A DNA stretch of 64,000 bases from Nectonema munidae (Eukaryota; Nematomorpha; Nectonematoida; Nectonematidae), in NCBI GenBank assembly GCA_030549495.1, contig JAUIRK010000875.1, forward strand, positions 248,001 through 312,000, written 5' to 3'. Under the pieces are notes generated by a model that searched no databases, was not told where the DNA came from, and saw only the letters and a program-made list of their open reading frames with translations. The position numbers and the translations under genes are program-made. Of the stretch, positions 11,721-24,020 are shown in pieces (position 1 is the first letter of the stretch; each line of letters begins with the position of its first letter).

Positions 11721-13593
11721 GTGGTCGTTCACAATTGACGTCAACACCACCTGGGAGGGAGGGGGGTTGAAAAAAGTTGACATCAACAGCAAGAACAGCG
11801 ATTTAAAAAAATAGTTAAATTTTGTTAGAAGTGAAAAAATAAACTAAAATTAAATAATTTTCAAAAAGTTAAAATCAAATTAGTGACATTTGAATTACAT
11901 CAACTTGTATATGGGATCACACATCCCTAAAACCATCCTGTTCTCTTAACTATTGCTGTTTCTTAGACAGTTGAGCCATCGAACTAGATTAGTTTTGCAC
12001 ATTTATATATTTTATGGTAGTGTATATTTATTTTGATAGATTTAATATGCTGATTTCAAATATGTTATTCAATTTTATTAAATCAAAAAATTTCTTTATT
12101 TTTTCAAGGTTAAATTTGTAAAAATTTCCATTTTTCAAAGTTTGAAAGCGTAAAAAATTATTTTAATAAATAGTAAATTAAAATCTAAACACATTTTTGT
12201 AATTAGTGTAAATTCTCTTTAAAATGACTATTACTCATAAAATTTGGATACATTATTTTTAATTTTTTTGTGGGGTATTAAATTTTCAAAAATTAAAAAA
12301 ATAAATTTTTCTAATTTTTTTTTATAAAATTAAAATATGTGTATTAAAGTTTTTTTTAAATTTAATCTTTTATTAGTTTAAGTTTTTGTTTATTGATTGG
12401 CAGAACTTTTTATCTTCATTCATTTTTTTACCATATTATTTTTCATGTACGTAAAGCTGGGAATGTTTTAATTTAATTTTTACTATTTTATCAAAATTGT
12501 TTTTCATATGAATAAAAATTTTGTAAATGAAAAAGAAAAAAAGTATCAAGCTTTGTTTGAAAAAACTTTGAAAGCATATCCTCAGCAGTCAAGATGTTTA
12601 TCTCAGAAAAAATGTAATTTGTTATTGTCAGAGATAAAGAACAATATAAAAACATACGGGCGGGTAATTGAAGATTTGGCAAGAGAAGAGCTCACAAATA
12701 AATCTTTAGTAACAAGTTGGATTTTCAAAAAAAGTGATGTTTCAGAAAAAAGTTCTAGTAACACTCCAGATAGTATAGTAGTCACACAATCATCTGAAAC
12801 TTTAAAAACAACTCCAAAAACTTCTGCATCTTCTGATTTCTCACAAAATAATAAGACTTACGCCCAAAATAAATTAAAATATGAAATAATTCCATTTTTC
12901 AAAAATATCAGGAAAAACTAATTACTATAATCAAGATCTTCCTTAAAGTCTAATTCATTTACGAGCTCTTCATCTACCTCGGTTAAAAAGATTTATCCAT
13001 TAATTTCGTAGTCTTCATCATTTTCCCAAATGAGAGTAAAGATTGATAAAGAACTAGCTAGTTATGTTTGTATCTCAAAAAATACTGGGCTCAGTGAAAT
13101 GTAGAAAAAACGTATAGAAACGCTTGAAAAGGAAAGCATAAAAATAAAAAATGCTCATTATTTCAAGCTCAGCACTTGAAAAATCTTGGATTGAGTAAAC
13201 ACTTTGATGAGTTTTGCCCCTTCTTTGCAGAAAATCGATGCTAAAGGAATAACTTTTATGGAACATCGTAGTTGTGTAAAGTGTTTGAAGTATTCTGTTC
13301 AATTAAGAGAAAAACAAACATTCATCATTCTGCGTTCCTGAAGATTCAATGAATTCACAAAATGATTATGTATGATGAAGAGGACAAAATAGAAGAAGTT
13401 GAATCTGAGAATTGTTTTAATCTCGATATTTTCGAAAGAATTGAGGGAATTTTTTCTATGAAATAAAAGTTGTTAGCCTTCTGTTTTTTTAAAGTTGATG
13501 TCAACCAAAAGTAGGGGAATAGGTAAAGTTGACAATAGGGGTGGGGGGCAGAAAATAAGCAAAAATTGGTTGACGTCAATTATGAACGACCCC
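11721..13593. mobile_element. Harbinger/PIF-like DNA transposon, 1,873 bp, probably non-autonomous
   Basis: Terminal inverted repeats of 25 bp differ at two positions; both contain GGTCGTTCA and AATTGACGTCAAC. The element is flanked by a TAA duplication at 11718-11720 and 13594-13596, and its removal restores the piggyBac reading. The 3-bp TWA target and GGG-type ends suggest PIF/Harbinger; this is inference from the ends alone. One open frame, 12508-12921 (137 aa, Lys/Ser-rich, contains KTYGRVIEDLAREELTNKSL), and broken coding-like sequence at 13000-13300 were not recognised. No DDE transposase was seen. Confidence 0.72.
12508..12921 (+). CDS. Unrecognised 137-aa ORF within the Harbinger-like element
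   Basis: An ATG-initiated frame that starts KNFVNEKEKKYQALFEK, is predicted helical for the first 80 residues, and then becomes Ser/Thr-rich. It is the only long open frame in the nested element. Harbinger elements often carry a second gene for a small DNA-binding protein. I see no SANT tryptophans here, so I do not assign it. It ends FFKNIRKN. Confidence 0.35.
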   Translation: MNKNFVNEKEKKYQALFEKTLKAYPQQSRCLSQKKCNLLLSEIKNNIKTYGRVIEDLAREELTNKSLVTSWIFKKSDVSEKSSSNTPDSIVVTQSSETLKTTPKTSASSDFSQNNKTYAQNKLKYEIIPFFKNIRKN

Positions 13594-14489
13594 TAACACG
13601 AAAAAAAGATAAATAGTTTAGGTACGAGAGTGATTTGTGAGCTGATAGATAATAGCGATATCGATCCTTCAAAGCATTGTTTTTACTTCCACAATTTTTT
13701 TAATTCTTACTCATTGTTGAAATATCTGAAAGATAAAAACATACGAGCCACTGGAAGAATCATGGAAAACAGAATGAACCGTAAGTTTCCTGATACGATT
13801 TTGAGCAAAGCAAAAGGTGAGTTTTGTGCTTTTCATGATGGTGATATTCTAGCGGTTAAATGGAAAGACAATAAAGATGTCAACTTAAAACAAATTTCGA
13901 AAACATTGAACCGTTTTCCAAAGCATTGAGATGGTCCAAAGAACATTAAAAAAAGATAAATGTGAAACAACCATACTTGATCAACTCCTATAATCGCCAT
14001 ATGGGAGGAGTGGATCTTTTGGAAGTTACCGTCCAAAAATTACTTGGAAAAAGTGGTATGGAACCTTAATAAATTTTTTTCCATAATGAGAATTGCTTCG
14101 TAAAAAGTTTATCAAGCAACAGGGGGTACATGGATCAATTAGAGTTAACAAGATCAATTGTTTTGAGTTTGATCAAAAACCCAAGATCAATAGTAAGGAG
14201 CGGACCACTTGGTAATCATCTTCAGTTTGTAAAAAGAACGCTAGATTGGAGTGTGTAGTTTACAAAGAACGTTTGCACAACCATTGCTCTTCCGTTTCTC
14301 ATTCGCATCAGTGAATTTACTATTTTCTTTCATTTGAAAAAACTTCACGCAAAACCCCATTGTTCTCAAATGGGAACAGTCAAGTTTGACTTGATGAGAT
14401 ATCATATTTTATGATTTTTTATCTTTTTATACATTCAAATTAAATTTTCAAATTTTAAAGAGTGTTGGGGTTTAATGGATTAAATAGAC

Positions 14490-15960
14490 AAGAAAATATA
14501 GGTATATCGATAGATTATAGCGAATAAAATTAGTACGCGTTGTCGCACGTCTTAATCATTTTGAAAGAAAGTGACTCAAAAATATGAGGGATTGTCTCCC
14601 GTGTTCAAGCTCTTGCGATTTTGAAAGGCCTTTATAAAAATATATTTTACGAACTTGGGGAAGAGTGTGGTTGACTAGACGCCTGGCTTTCCAGTATCAA
14701 ATCTTACTTTTCTCATAATTCGATTGAGCGAGTGCAATTGATCAATTATTTTGCAAAATTTGAAAATAGATATTACTGTAAAAAATTAGCAATACAGTCA
14801 ATTCTTTCGAAAATCTTATGGATACACTTTTATATATACTAAAAAGTTGAACGCAGATTTGGACGAAGAGAAGGTAATGTAAATTTTTTTATTATTTTTG
14901 CAAAAATTTGAGACATGTTTTTGATTCTGCATCACTTCTATTTTAAATAATTTGCTGCAATTATAAATATTTTCTCGAAATTAACCCAAAGGACTCATTT
15001 TGGAAAATTTGCCTAAATTATTTCCGAATAGCCTTTGGATTATTTTCGGAAAACTTCGGTAATACTTATATGTTCTGCCTGAGCCCACCGCCATTCTCGT
15101 CCCTCCTTGGTACGCCAATGATTGTTCTCATTAAATTTAATAGAAAGGAAAGCAACTCCTCCTGTTGTTATTAAAAAATAAGTATTTTCAATTCAGACAT
15201 TCCATTTTCTAAATATTGAATTATTTTATCAAATTATTGATTAAAAATTCTATGTATTGCTAGATGTGAGGGTTTTTAATCTTTTTATAATACATTTTAT
15301 AAATATATTTTTATAATTAATTTTTTAAAATTTTTTTAGAGTGGGGGGGGGGGGAGAGATAACCCATAAGTACCGATGTAAGGAAAAACATTTGAGACAC
15401 AAATTTTTCCAATTAGATTTTTGATCGATATTTTGAGGTTTCAAAAAAACAAGATTAAGTAAAGCCAACCCTCACTATTGGGGTAATTTTTTAATCAAAA
15501 TTCGCTTAAATAGTGAAGAAATTGGATAATGAATTTAAATGTTTAAGTCATGAGATTATAACTTTTTAAAGGTATCTTTGACATTACATTAATACCTGGT
15601 CTATTTGAACATATTTTATTTTGAAAAAATTATTGAAACTTTTAGAGTCAAGATTGATAAGATAAGAATAAAAGGTTTTCTTGAACACGAATTTCGATTA
15701 TTGACTTCTGATAATGAATAAAAATCTTTAGTATCGAAGCCATCATTGATAATTCTCGTGTTCACTAGGAGAAAATTTCAGAAAATATATAAGATCAAAA
15801 CAAACTATGTGAGAAGATAGCATAAAATAACTTACAAGTAAAATGGAAAATAAAACTTAAAAGAAAAATTAAAAAAGGTAAAGTATAACCTTGTGATGTA
15901 TAATTACAAATTACATAACTATAAACTAGGATATGAAAAATAAAATGCAAAATAATAAAC
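14490..15960. other. Intergenic, no gene seen
   Basis: AT-rich sequence with a G run at 15343-15352 and no long frame. It separates piggyBac copy 2 from the 3' end of RPL35. Confidence 0.6.
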
Positions 15961-15965
15961 TTGAT

Positions 15966-15971
15966 TTTATT
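15966..15971 (-). promoter_or_regulatory. Poly(A) signal of RPL35
   Basis: AATAAA on the minus strand, about 20 bases after the RPL35 stop codon. It is followed by T/G-rich sequence, the usual position for cleavage and polyadenylation. Confidence 0.7.
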
Positions 15972-15990
15972 TGTATAAAAACACAAAATT

Positions 15991-16493
15991 TTATACTTTA
16001 ACAGCAAACTTAATTTTTGGATTATTAGCCATTTTGCGAATTTGTTTCTTTGTCCTTATGTTCAATTCACTTTTGGTTAGCCTCCTTCTAATTGCTCTAG
16101 TCAACTTCGGTCTTAAATCAAGGGGTTTCTTCGCTTTTTTAGCATAAAGTTTGCGCAAATTTTGACGCTGAGAATCAGTGATAACGGTATTTATTCTTGC
16201 TATCATTTTTCGAACGTTTTTTCTAAAAAATAAAGATATAAAAAAAAGAAAACTTTAAAAAACTAAATAAATTACATTTTGCGCAACTTAGATCTCGAAA
16301 CTTTATACAAATGTTGAGCTACACGAAACTCACTTAATTCAAGCCTGTAATCATCCAAAAGTTTTTCAATCTCAGCCTTCTTCATACTACGAAGTTGAGG
16401 GATTTTATGTTTTCTCTTAATAATAAAAAGTAAACATGAAGTAATTAGAAAAATACAATTTATTATATATTATAGAAATAGAGAACTCACCAT
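15991..16493 (-). CDS. RpL35: Ribosomal protein L35 (eL29-type uL29), three coding exons
   Basis: Structural protein of the 60S ribosomal subunit (uL29 family). Coding exons on the minus strand are 16491-16493 (only the ATG, followed at once by donor GTGAGT), 16276-16415 (acceptor TTAAG, donor AT/GTAATT) and 15991-16222 (acceptor TTTTTTAG, stop TAA). Introns are about 75 and 53 bp. Joined, they give 375 nt, or 124 residues plus stop; human RPL35 has 123. The N-terminal exon encodes the helical [20 protein letters not shown] stretch, the junction reads [15 protein letters not shown] like the family's SKI-RVVRKSIAR, and the last exon holds [17 protein letters not shown]. The ATG-only first exon is a common ribosomal-protein arrangement. 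A pyrimidine run (TTTTTCCTC) lies about 28 bases upstream of the ATG and could be a 5'TOP, but no start site is proven. The protein is highly basic, as expected. I see no sign of pseudogenisation. Confidence 0.95.
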
Positions 16494-16529
16494 TTTAGAA
16501 AAATAAGATTTGCGTAATGAGGAAAAACG

Positions 16530-18100
16530 TTAAGTAAAAAAAATTAAAATAATATTTGATTAAAGAATTATATAATATCAGAAATCGGGTGGGATTTTTA
16601 CCCAAATAGATTAAAAAAATCCAAATATACACAGAATAAGTTAAATATACATAAATTATTAATTTTAAATTAAATTATAAAAAGATTAAAAAATACTAGA
16701 TTATATTTTTAATTTAAATTAAACAATACTTCATTGTCAGCCCTCGTTGATAATTAAATATCTGTATGTCTTTTTATTTTAACCATTTATCTAATACATT
16801 TTTAATTTTATGTTCTTATAGAATATATTTCTGTGTATTTGCGTGTATTTTGATATATTTGGGTTGGCAAAAAGTTCTACCGTCTAAAATCTACTCACAA
16901 GCCAAATACGGAATTCATTTCACGATTAGAGAAACCAAAAATTAGATTTATACACAAAAATAAATAAACAACACATGCGGATTTAGAAAAAAATCAGTGA
17001 TCTAGTATTTCTTCTAGAAATACTCTTAGATAGACATATTTCAAGTGTAAACGTAGGTAGAAGGAAAATTATTCATAATAGCGCTTTTATAAGTAACTTT
17101 TAAGAGAGCTTAAAAATTTGAATAAACCTTTGCTACAACAAATATTGTAGTTTAATATTTTTAGGTTTAGTGAAATGAGATATCTTGAGAAAACTAAATT
17201 TACTTTAATTTTAAAAATCATAATGAAATAGTTCGATGTGTGGCACCCGACCGTTAGACATTAATTTTGAATAACTGGATAATCGTTATATAATAATTAA
17301 ATAGATAATATTTTATAACTATGTTCTTCAATGAATAGTTAATCTTTTTAATTAATAAGAGGGTTGGTTGGTTAGTAGTATAAAGTAATTTAGTTTTTTG
17401 TTTGTTTCCTAGCTAGTTACGTTGTTAAAAAATACTAAATTACAAATTAATAATAGTTATTAGTTAGTTATCAAGTTATCAGAATCAAATGAAAATTTAT
17501 TTTAAGCGACGATTGTAGCAACAACAAAATGTAATGTGGTCGTGTGTCACCAAACCTTTAAAAATAGTTCTTATAAGTTTTAGAGAAGAGCGCGTTTGTA
17601 TATCACGTACTAGCCAATAAGACTCTACTTAATATTTATATCTGAAACGAATTATTCATAGAAATACTGAAGCTAAATCACAATTGCAAACAAAATTTAA
17701 TGTAAATGACGTTTAGACGAAAAAAATAAACTACGAATGAATAAACAAAATTATATATTTGTATTAGAAGACAGGCGATCATTTTTGAAAAATATAACAA
17801 GTTTAATACGAAAGAGGAATACAGATCTTTTCATTTGTTAAATTATGATTATGCTTCCTTTCGCTAAAATAATTTTCTTCAAATATTTTTACATTAAGAT
17901 TAAGTCTTCTCTGAACCTGATACCAGTATATTGTTTCAAAATGATATTTTTCGAGTGATATTCTTGCATTTATCGCACTTTCTCCAAGATAAATCTTATA
18001 TAGCTTATATTTTGACGATTATTGACTTGCCTATTTCCATAGCTATAACGTTTAGCAAAAAAAATAGATATAGAAAAGCATAGTTAATTTGCGTTCTTTA
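16530..18100. other. Intergenic upstream of RPL35
   Basis: About 1.6 kb of very AT-rich DNA with no open frame of note. The RPL35 promoter should lie in its first few hundred bases. I see no TATA box at a convincing distance. Confidence 0.5.
16860..16890 (+). repeat. Possible mariner-type terminus
   Basis: GGGTTGGCAAAAAGTTCTAC resembles the RGGTTGGCAA-type ends of mariner elements. No partner end or transposase was found downstream, so it is likely a fragment. Confidence 0.3.
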
Positions 18101-18104
18101 CGTT

Positions 18105-18220
18105 TGTCGGCAGGGGTGGGAGTGATTCAGATGGTCTGGGTTCGATTCCCGAACGTGAATATCCTTATCATCTCTCCAGCTATGAAAGTTTATTCTTCCC
18201 TTGGATGAGATACCGACAAA
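18105..18220 (+). mobile_element. tRNA-derived SINE, family B (copy 1)
   Basis: TGTCGGCAGGGG head, B box GGGTTCGATTCCCGA, then TATCCTTATCATCTCTCCAG and TTTATTCTTCCCTTGGATGA, ending ATACCGACAAA. The first and last bases form TTTGTCGG/CCGACAAA. It matches the copy at 57.4 kb. Confidence 0.68.
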
Positions 18221-19803
18221 TAAACTAAAACTAAATTCATAAATAATATCTCTTTTAAAGGAAAAAATATTATAAAATTGACTTCATTTTTCTATCCATC
18301 ACTGATTGAAACATTATAGAACCAAAACAAGAAAGATTTTGTGAGAAAAGAATTTGAAAATATTTCAAACATGTTTACTTACTAAAATAAGCCTTAGAAA
18401 AATATAATCTGAAATGTTTAACTAAAAAATTAATATAGTAGTAATTTTTCATTATTTACAAAGGGGAATGCATTATAACAGGTTTTTAGATTATTTGTAT
18501 CCCAATTCTGTGATGTACCTAATATACTTCTATTCAACGAAGTTAGTTTTATTCTGAAAACAATTTAATAACAGAAATATTTATCTAACGTAATCGTATC
18601 TATATTATTTTGATTTTAGTGAAATTTGATTGGATGAAATAATAAAATTATTCCGAAAATTATTATCAAATCAGATAAAAGAGTTTGCATACTCCTTTCT
18701 CCAATTATAGAAACCATGACATTGTTCTGTAGTTCTTAATTTTTTGAGACATATCCCTTTGAAACTATGCAATATATTGGGAAGATCGAATTATTTAGAA
18801 AAATTCGAATTTTTTATTGCTCTAACTTATTATCCGAATAGTCCATATAATTTTAAAAGAAATTTAATCATTTAATTTATAATATTTTGATTCGATATGT
18901 GACCTTGATTTTTTTGATATAATCAAATCGCTGAGAAGCTTAATACTTGTTAAGCTACAGCTCATATCAGAATTAATTAAACACTATTGCATAGTTTTTT
19001 TTAGAGACATCATTGCCGAAAAATATTTTTCACAGCGGTAAGTTAAAGGAGACTGAACTAATATAGTGAGTACAAGCATCGAGAGAGTAGGATATTCTTC
19101 TTTAAGCTTTGAACAAAATTGAACATCTTCAAAAAAATTAATATCAAATCTGTATATTCACAAAGTTAAAGAAATTCTACTTTGACATTAACATGAGAAT
19201 CACTTTTTTTTAATGCATAAAAAAATTATGCAAATTTAAAATAAACTACAATTTAAATTTTCCATACACAGAACATTGATTAAAATATCATCAAAAGGGT
19301 TGGATTTATTTTCTGATCATTGAAATTAAAACAAGGTTTTAGTGTCAAATCAATCATTTCAAAAAATTATATACTATTGGCTTCTGACTACAAATACGTC
19401 AAAATTTAAAATATATAAATCGAAACTTTACTTCCAGCTTTGAATAAAAAAAGGGCAACTTCATATGCTTAAAAAATTTTTATGGAAGCTTTTTGAAATA
19501 CTAGATGGCTTTATCTTTTAGTTTTTTTTGACATGATTCAAAATGAATGGTTTCATACTTTCTTGACTTAAGACCTTCTCATATATAACACACTGTGGAC
19601 TGGTTTGAATAAAGAATTTTTAGTAAAACTTGTGTAACCAATTTCAGGAAATCATTCATTCTAGGCATTCTTTTAGATTTGGCTTGGGAATAAGACTTAG
19701 AAGCAGATAAAGTTATATCAATCCTGAATAGATGATTGGTCGCTTTAGAGCAGTGGTCCCAACTTTTTTGCGTTGGCAATCCCCTTTTTTGTGAGCAATC
19801 ATA

Positions 19804-20391
19804 AATATACCATTTTTAGTTCCATTCTACCTTTTTGCAATTCCGTTGAACTTTTTGCGATTCAATTTCATGCTTTTTCAATTCCGTTACACCCTTTCGC
19901 AATTTCTTTTTAAAAAATTGTTCTTTTACACGCTTTTGAAATTCCTTTCAATATTCCTGTTTTTAAATTATTACAATATCATAATAAATAAATAAAAAAG
20001 TTGCAAAAATATTGTAAATATAAAAAAAATTATTTAAATATGTAAGGGTGAGATTGAATTGCAAAAGGGTGTAACGAAATTGCAAAAGAGTGTGATTGAA
20101 TTGCAAAAGAGTGTGATTGATTTGCAAAAGAGTGTGATTCAATTGCAAAAGGGTGTAACGAAATTGCAAAAGAGTGTGATTGATTTGCAAAAGAGTGTGA
20201 TTGAATTGCAAAAGGGTGTAACGAAATTGCAAAAGAGTGTGATTGAATTGCAAAAGAGTGTGATTGATTTGCAAAAGAGTGTGATTGAATTGCAAAAGGG
20301 TTTAACGAAATTGCAAAAGAGTGTGGTTGAATCGCAAAAGGGTGTAACGGAATTGCAAAATGGTGAGATGGAACTAAAAATGGTGTATATT
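19804..20391. repeat. Foldback element 1 with 21-bp unit arms
   Basis: A 588-bp imperfect palindrome. The left arm (19804 to about 19960) and right arm (about 20040-20391) are inverted copies built of about 21-bp units around TTGCAAAAGG. Both ends carry AATATACCATTTTTAGTTCCAT-type sequence (left end 19804-19823). The right arm is expanded; the left arm is degenerate. Just outside the left end is CAGTGGTCCCAAC (19752), which resembles a hAT terminus, but no matching right end was found. Confidence 0.8.
20053..20367 (+). repeat. Minisatellite, fifteen 21-bp units (heptad-coding)
   Basis: Exactly fifteen in-register 21-bp units such as ATTGAATTGCAAAAGGGTGT(A). They differ at few positions and form higher-order strings (units starting ATTGAA, ACGAAA, ATTGAT). 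Because 21 is 3 x 7, the plus frame reads fifteen heptads of the form IELQKSV/TKLQKGV, with V and L at coiled-coil a and d spacing. The open frame 20059-20487 is created by the repeat. Whether it is ever translated is unknown. Confidence 0.9.
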
Positions 20392-20399
20392 CTAATTTA

Positions 20400-22390
20400 T
20401 TGTAAGCTTGACAAATTTCTAAATGTGACTTCTCACTACATACAAAAAAATTTTTTTAGAGTAAAGATAAAGATATTTTGTGTATGACTTGCAAGCAAAT
20501 TTATCATTGTTCTCTAACGCACATTTACAATTTTTTAAATGTTTAAGTGGAACGCAGATTGGACATTTTTTTCTAGAACACGAAAATTCATAGCATTATG
20601 TGTTGTTTTATAGAGTATAAACTTTGAAACTGCTTTAAAAATATAAATAACAATAGTGGAGTAGTTAGAGAAGGAAGCGGTAATGACTACTTCGATCTCT
20701 CCTGCCCGCTCTAGATTTCCAACGGTACTACATAAAATGTAAAAAAATTAAACATAAAACGTAATGAACAGATTTAAAGTAAAAATTTAACAATTTTAAA
20801 AATGTTAAGTTTCACTAAAACATAGCTTTATATTTTATAATGGTATTGATGGTCAAAGGGTTATTTATTTACTTGAACTCAAAAATAAAGGACACAATAA
20901 TTTTATCCTTTTAATGCCGCATGTCGCATATCAGGGACAAAAAAAGTACTTTGTATACCGTAAGGGTCAGATACGGTACTTTGATTAATATAGTTATAGC
21001 TCCGAACCGATCAATCTTGATTAGTGTTTAGAATGTAAGCACAAACAAACAGATGAAGAAATAACCTGGTTCGCTTAACATCAAGTCTTCTTTCCTTCCT
21101 CATTTCTCAATTCTGTACGCCGTTTCGTTTTCTCTCATTTTATTTTGCCATCTTCATTTCAGTTATGGTGAATTTGCTTATTGTAGCTTGAGTGTTTATA
21201 TTTTGCTTTTGATATTTTTTTCTTTTTTACAACTTCAACAAAAAATTTTTTTTGGGTTGTTTTAAGTTAGTGTCCCAGATGATCTTTAATATTATTGTAT
21301 TTTTCTCTAACAAATATAGTTACAACATATTGACTCTATCTTATGAATTTTGAGAGCGTGATCTTATCGATGCATGTTTGTGTGTGAGTGTCAGGGTTAT
21401 GAAGTCGAACTTAGATCATTGCAAAGTTATCTAAGTTACTTGTACACACGTTGAAATTTTTGAAAAGACTTTTTTTATCCTTGGGTACTTGCTCGATTAT
21501 TTTTAAAACCAATATTAAGTTATCAAGTTTTTTATGCATCTGATTTTCTGAGAAATTTTTGACCATTTTAGGTCACGTAACTCAATTGTTTCTAATAAAG
21601 TATGATGTTCATTGCAATTTAATCATGTAGTTAAAGTTCTACTTTAGAAAACGTTTTTTTTGATTTAAAAATTTTTACAAAAAACAATTTGAAATTTTAT
21701 TTCTAAACAATATAAGTGCTAGTTATACAATATTCTTTTTGCTTTTAGCCAGTTTTGTTCAAAAATCCCATTTGGTATTGTGAAAAATTCCTAAAAAACA
21801 TGATCAATTACACTTTTTTTCAAATTCTAAAATATCTCAAGGTCAAATAGTTTGTGCCAGATATTTCTATCAATTTCATACAATCAAATTTTGGTAACAA
21901 ATTTTGTTCAGCGCCAGTGGTAAATATTACACGGCCCAATTAAAAATGTGATAATAATTATAATAGGATCCCTACTTTATATAGTAAAATAACGGTAGAA
22001 AAAAAAATAATTTTATTAATCAATGTATTATTAGTTATAAAATAAATTAATTTTTTTTTCTTTCAATTCTTTTATAAGAAAAATACTAGACATTTTTTAG
22101 AGATTATATATTTTTCATATAGTACAGCAGAAGCATATGAACGTAGGGCCCTGTTCAAAGCGCCGTGCCAGTATGAGTAAAATTGGTCAAATCAGTTTGT
22201 AACCGGCCTTGTGTGTGTTTGTGTGAAAAAGTATGAACCAAAAATTCATAAATATTATAGTTTAAATAATTTTACTTATAGTATTTGAATGTTATCATTT
22301 TTAAACTCTTTTTAAGAATGATAAAAACAATAATTTGTTTGGATATATTGAAGATCAGAATATTTTAGATTCACAACTTTACATACAACC
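20400..22390. other. Intergenic, no gene seen
   Basis: No open frame of note. A piggyBac left end for the copy beginning near 22.4 kb could lie in its last few hundred bases but was not found. Confidence 0.5.
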
Positions 22391-22399
22391 CCCATTAAT

Positions 22400-24020
22400 T
22401 GTACTGATGTTGTTACAGATGAAGTTTCCCGTCCTGAAGTATTAGGAGATATAGATCATTTTAGTGGTAAACAATTACTTGCAGAAGGAAGCTTAGTTTC
22501 TCAACATTTAGGTCAAGAAGAGCAGGATGAAGAACAAATTATAATTACAAAAATACGTAAAAAGGAGAAACTTTATGATTGGAAAGAAGGTTGTGTAGAC
22601 TTTGAGACTAATAGTTTCAAGGAAGTATATGGTCCAAATTATTACGATAATGGTGATATGACATTGATGGATATTTTAACTTGTTCTTAACAGAAGAACT
22701 AACTAACTTTATTTTTGATAATACAAACAAGTATGCTTTACAAAATAATTTCAATTTAAACATGCCAAAAATAGAATTCAAAGTTTTTTTGGGATATTCA
22801 CATTGATGAGTTAGCATAAACTACTCAAATACAAAATATATTCGAATAAAAGGGAAGACTGTGATACTAAAATTGTTTCATTAGCAATGAGAAGAGATAG
22901 ATTTGACGAAATAAAAAAGTACCTCCATTTTTGTGATAATGATAATAAGCTTGATAAATCTGATAAGTATACTAAAATTAGGCCATTTGTTGATAAGTTG
23001 AATGAAAACATCACTACCATTCTCAAATTTTATCTTAATTGAGAACTAGTATGTCAACGCTCCAATATCAGAATACCATTCAATAGATGAAACCATGTTT
23101 TCTTATCATGGTAATCGGCACTTGAAGCAATTTATGGTCAGAATTAAGTGGTCAGAAACGGGGTATTTGGTTAATTTCAGTTTATACTAAGGAAGGTGTC
23201 AGAAAACTTTATAGGTGGTTTAACTTTGGGAGAAGTGTTGAAATGAACTTTGTGGAAAAAAATAATGAGAAATTTGGCTAATTTTTATCACTACGTTATG
23301 GATAATTTCTTTTCAACTATGAATTTGTTTGAAATGATGCAAAAAATGAAAGAAAATATGATTGCAACAATTAGAAAAAATAGACTTTATAACTATCCAA
23401 TAAAAAGTGAAAAAGAATTTGAAAAAGAACAAAGAGGAAGTTTTTGTGGATATAATAACGATATTTTCGATGTTTGTCAATGGTATAATTAAAATAAATA
23501 TGATTTTGAAAACACAAATCGAATTCCCATGTACTCAAGAACACTGAAGACAAGAATAAAGATTCGACAACTTAAAATGCTGCAACTCTACAATGTGCAA
23601 ATGGGCCACGTAGATAGCATGGATCAAAACTTGTTTCTTGAAATGGTATATGCCTATCATCATGCGCTTATTCGATACTCTGATACTACACACGTGGTTG
23701 ATATTTCAAATGACACCTTTTCCTGAAAGAAAAGATCAACTTTTTTTAAGGCGTATATAAGCTCAAACGTTATTACTTTAAACGTATGGTGTTTATCCTT
23801 CAACGTTTAGAGCCCTCACTAATCCAAATCCTATTGATGCTACAAGATACGGTAATATAGTTTCCCTTATCGATAACAAAAAAAGTTTGAAGTATCGTTT
23901 TTGTCACACAAAGACTATGTTTTGTTTTGTTGATTATTATCATAAAAACTCTTGTTTTTCTAAACATGGCTTGAATTTTTTAGCAAATATGTGGGACGAC
24001 CATATAAGGATCGGCTTATA
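22400..24020 (+). mobile_element. piggyBac transposase remnant, copy 3
   Basis: Plus-strand matches to the piggyBac transposase run in order across all frames: an acidic N-terminus from about 22410; ELTNFIFDNTNKYALQNNF near 22690-22760; RRDRFDEIKKYLHFCDNDN near 22890-22950; YHSIDETMFSYHGNRHLKQF near 23070-23130; FYHYVMDNFFSTMNLFEMM (23250-23492); LKMLQLYNVQMGHVDSMDQ (23529-23726); and a Cys/His-poor C-terminal relic near 23840-24000. There are many frameshifts and stops. Order and spacing fit a whole gene that decayed in place. TTAA ends were not fixed. Confidence 0.85.

Larger units (their letters stand above)
10316..14483 (+). mobile_element. piggyBac element, copy 2, with nested Harbinger-like insertion
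   Basis: Bounded by TTAA at 10316-10319 and 14480-14483. Inside the duplications the ends read CTCATTTGCCCCC on the left and, on the opposite strand at the right, TCCATTAAACCCC. Coding parts on the plus strand: N-terminal acidic region and start of the transposase (10846-11364); KYFHFTDNS and the catalytic LSIDEQMVPYYGRHSCKMFI (11361-11672); then, beyond the insertion, SLGTRVICELIDNSDI with HCFYFHNFFNSYSLLKYLKD (13600-13929) and a YNRHMGGVDLLE match near 13990-14020. The host frame runs up to LYSGL and resumes after the insertion. It has frameshifts and stops besides the insertion and appears inactive. A Cys-rich end was not recognised. Confidence 0.88.

Noticed and set aside
19963-20295. Minus-strand 110-aa ORF with LLQFNHT repeats
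   Set aside because: A shadow of the 21-bp minisatellite; the plus frame is the heptad-like one.
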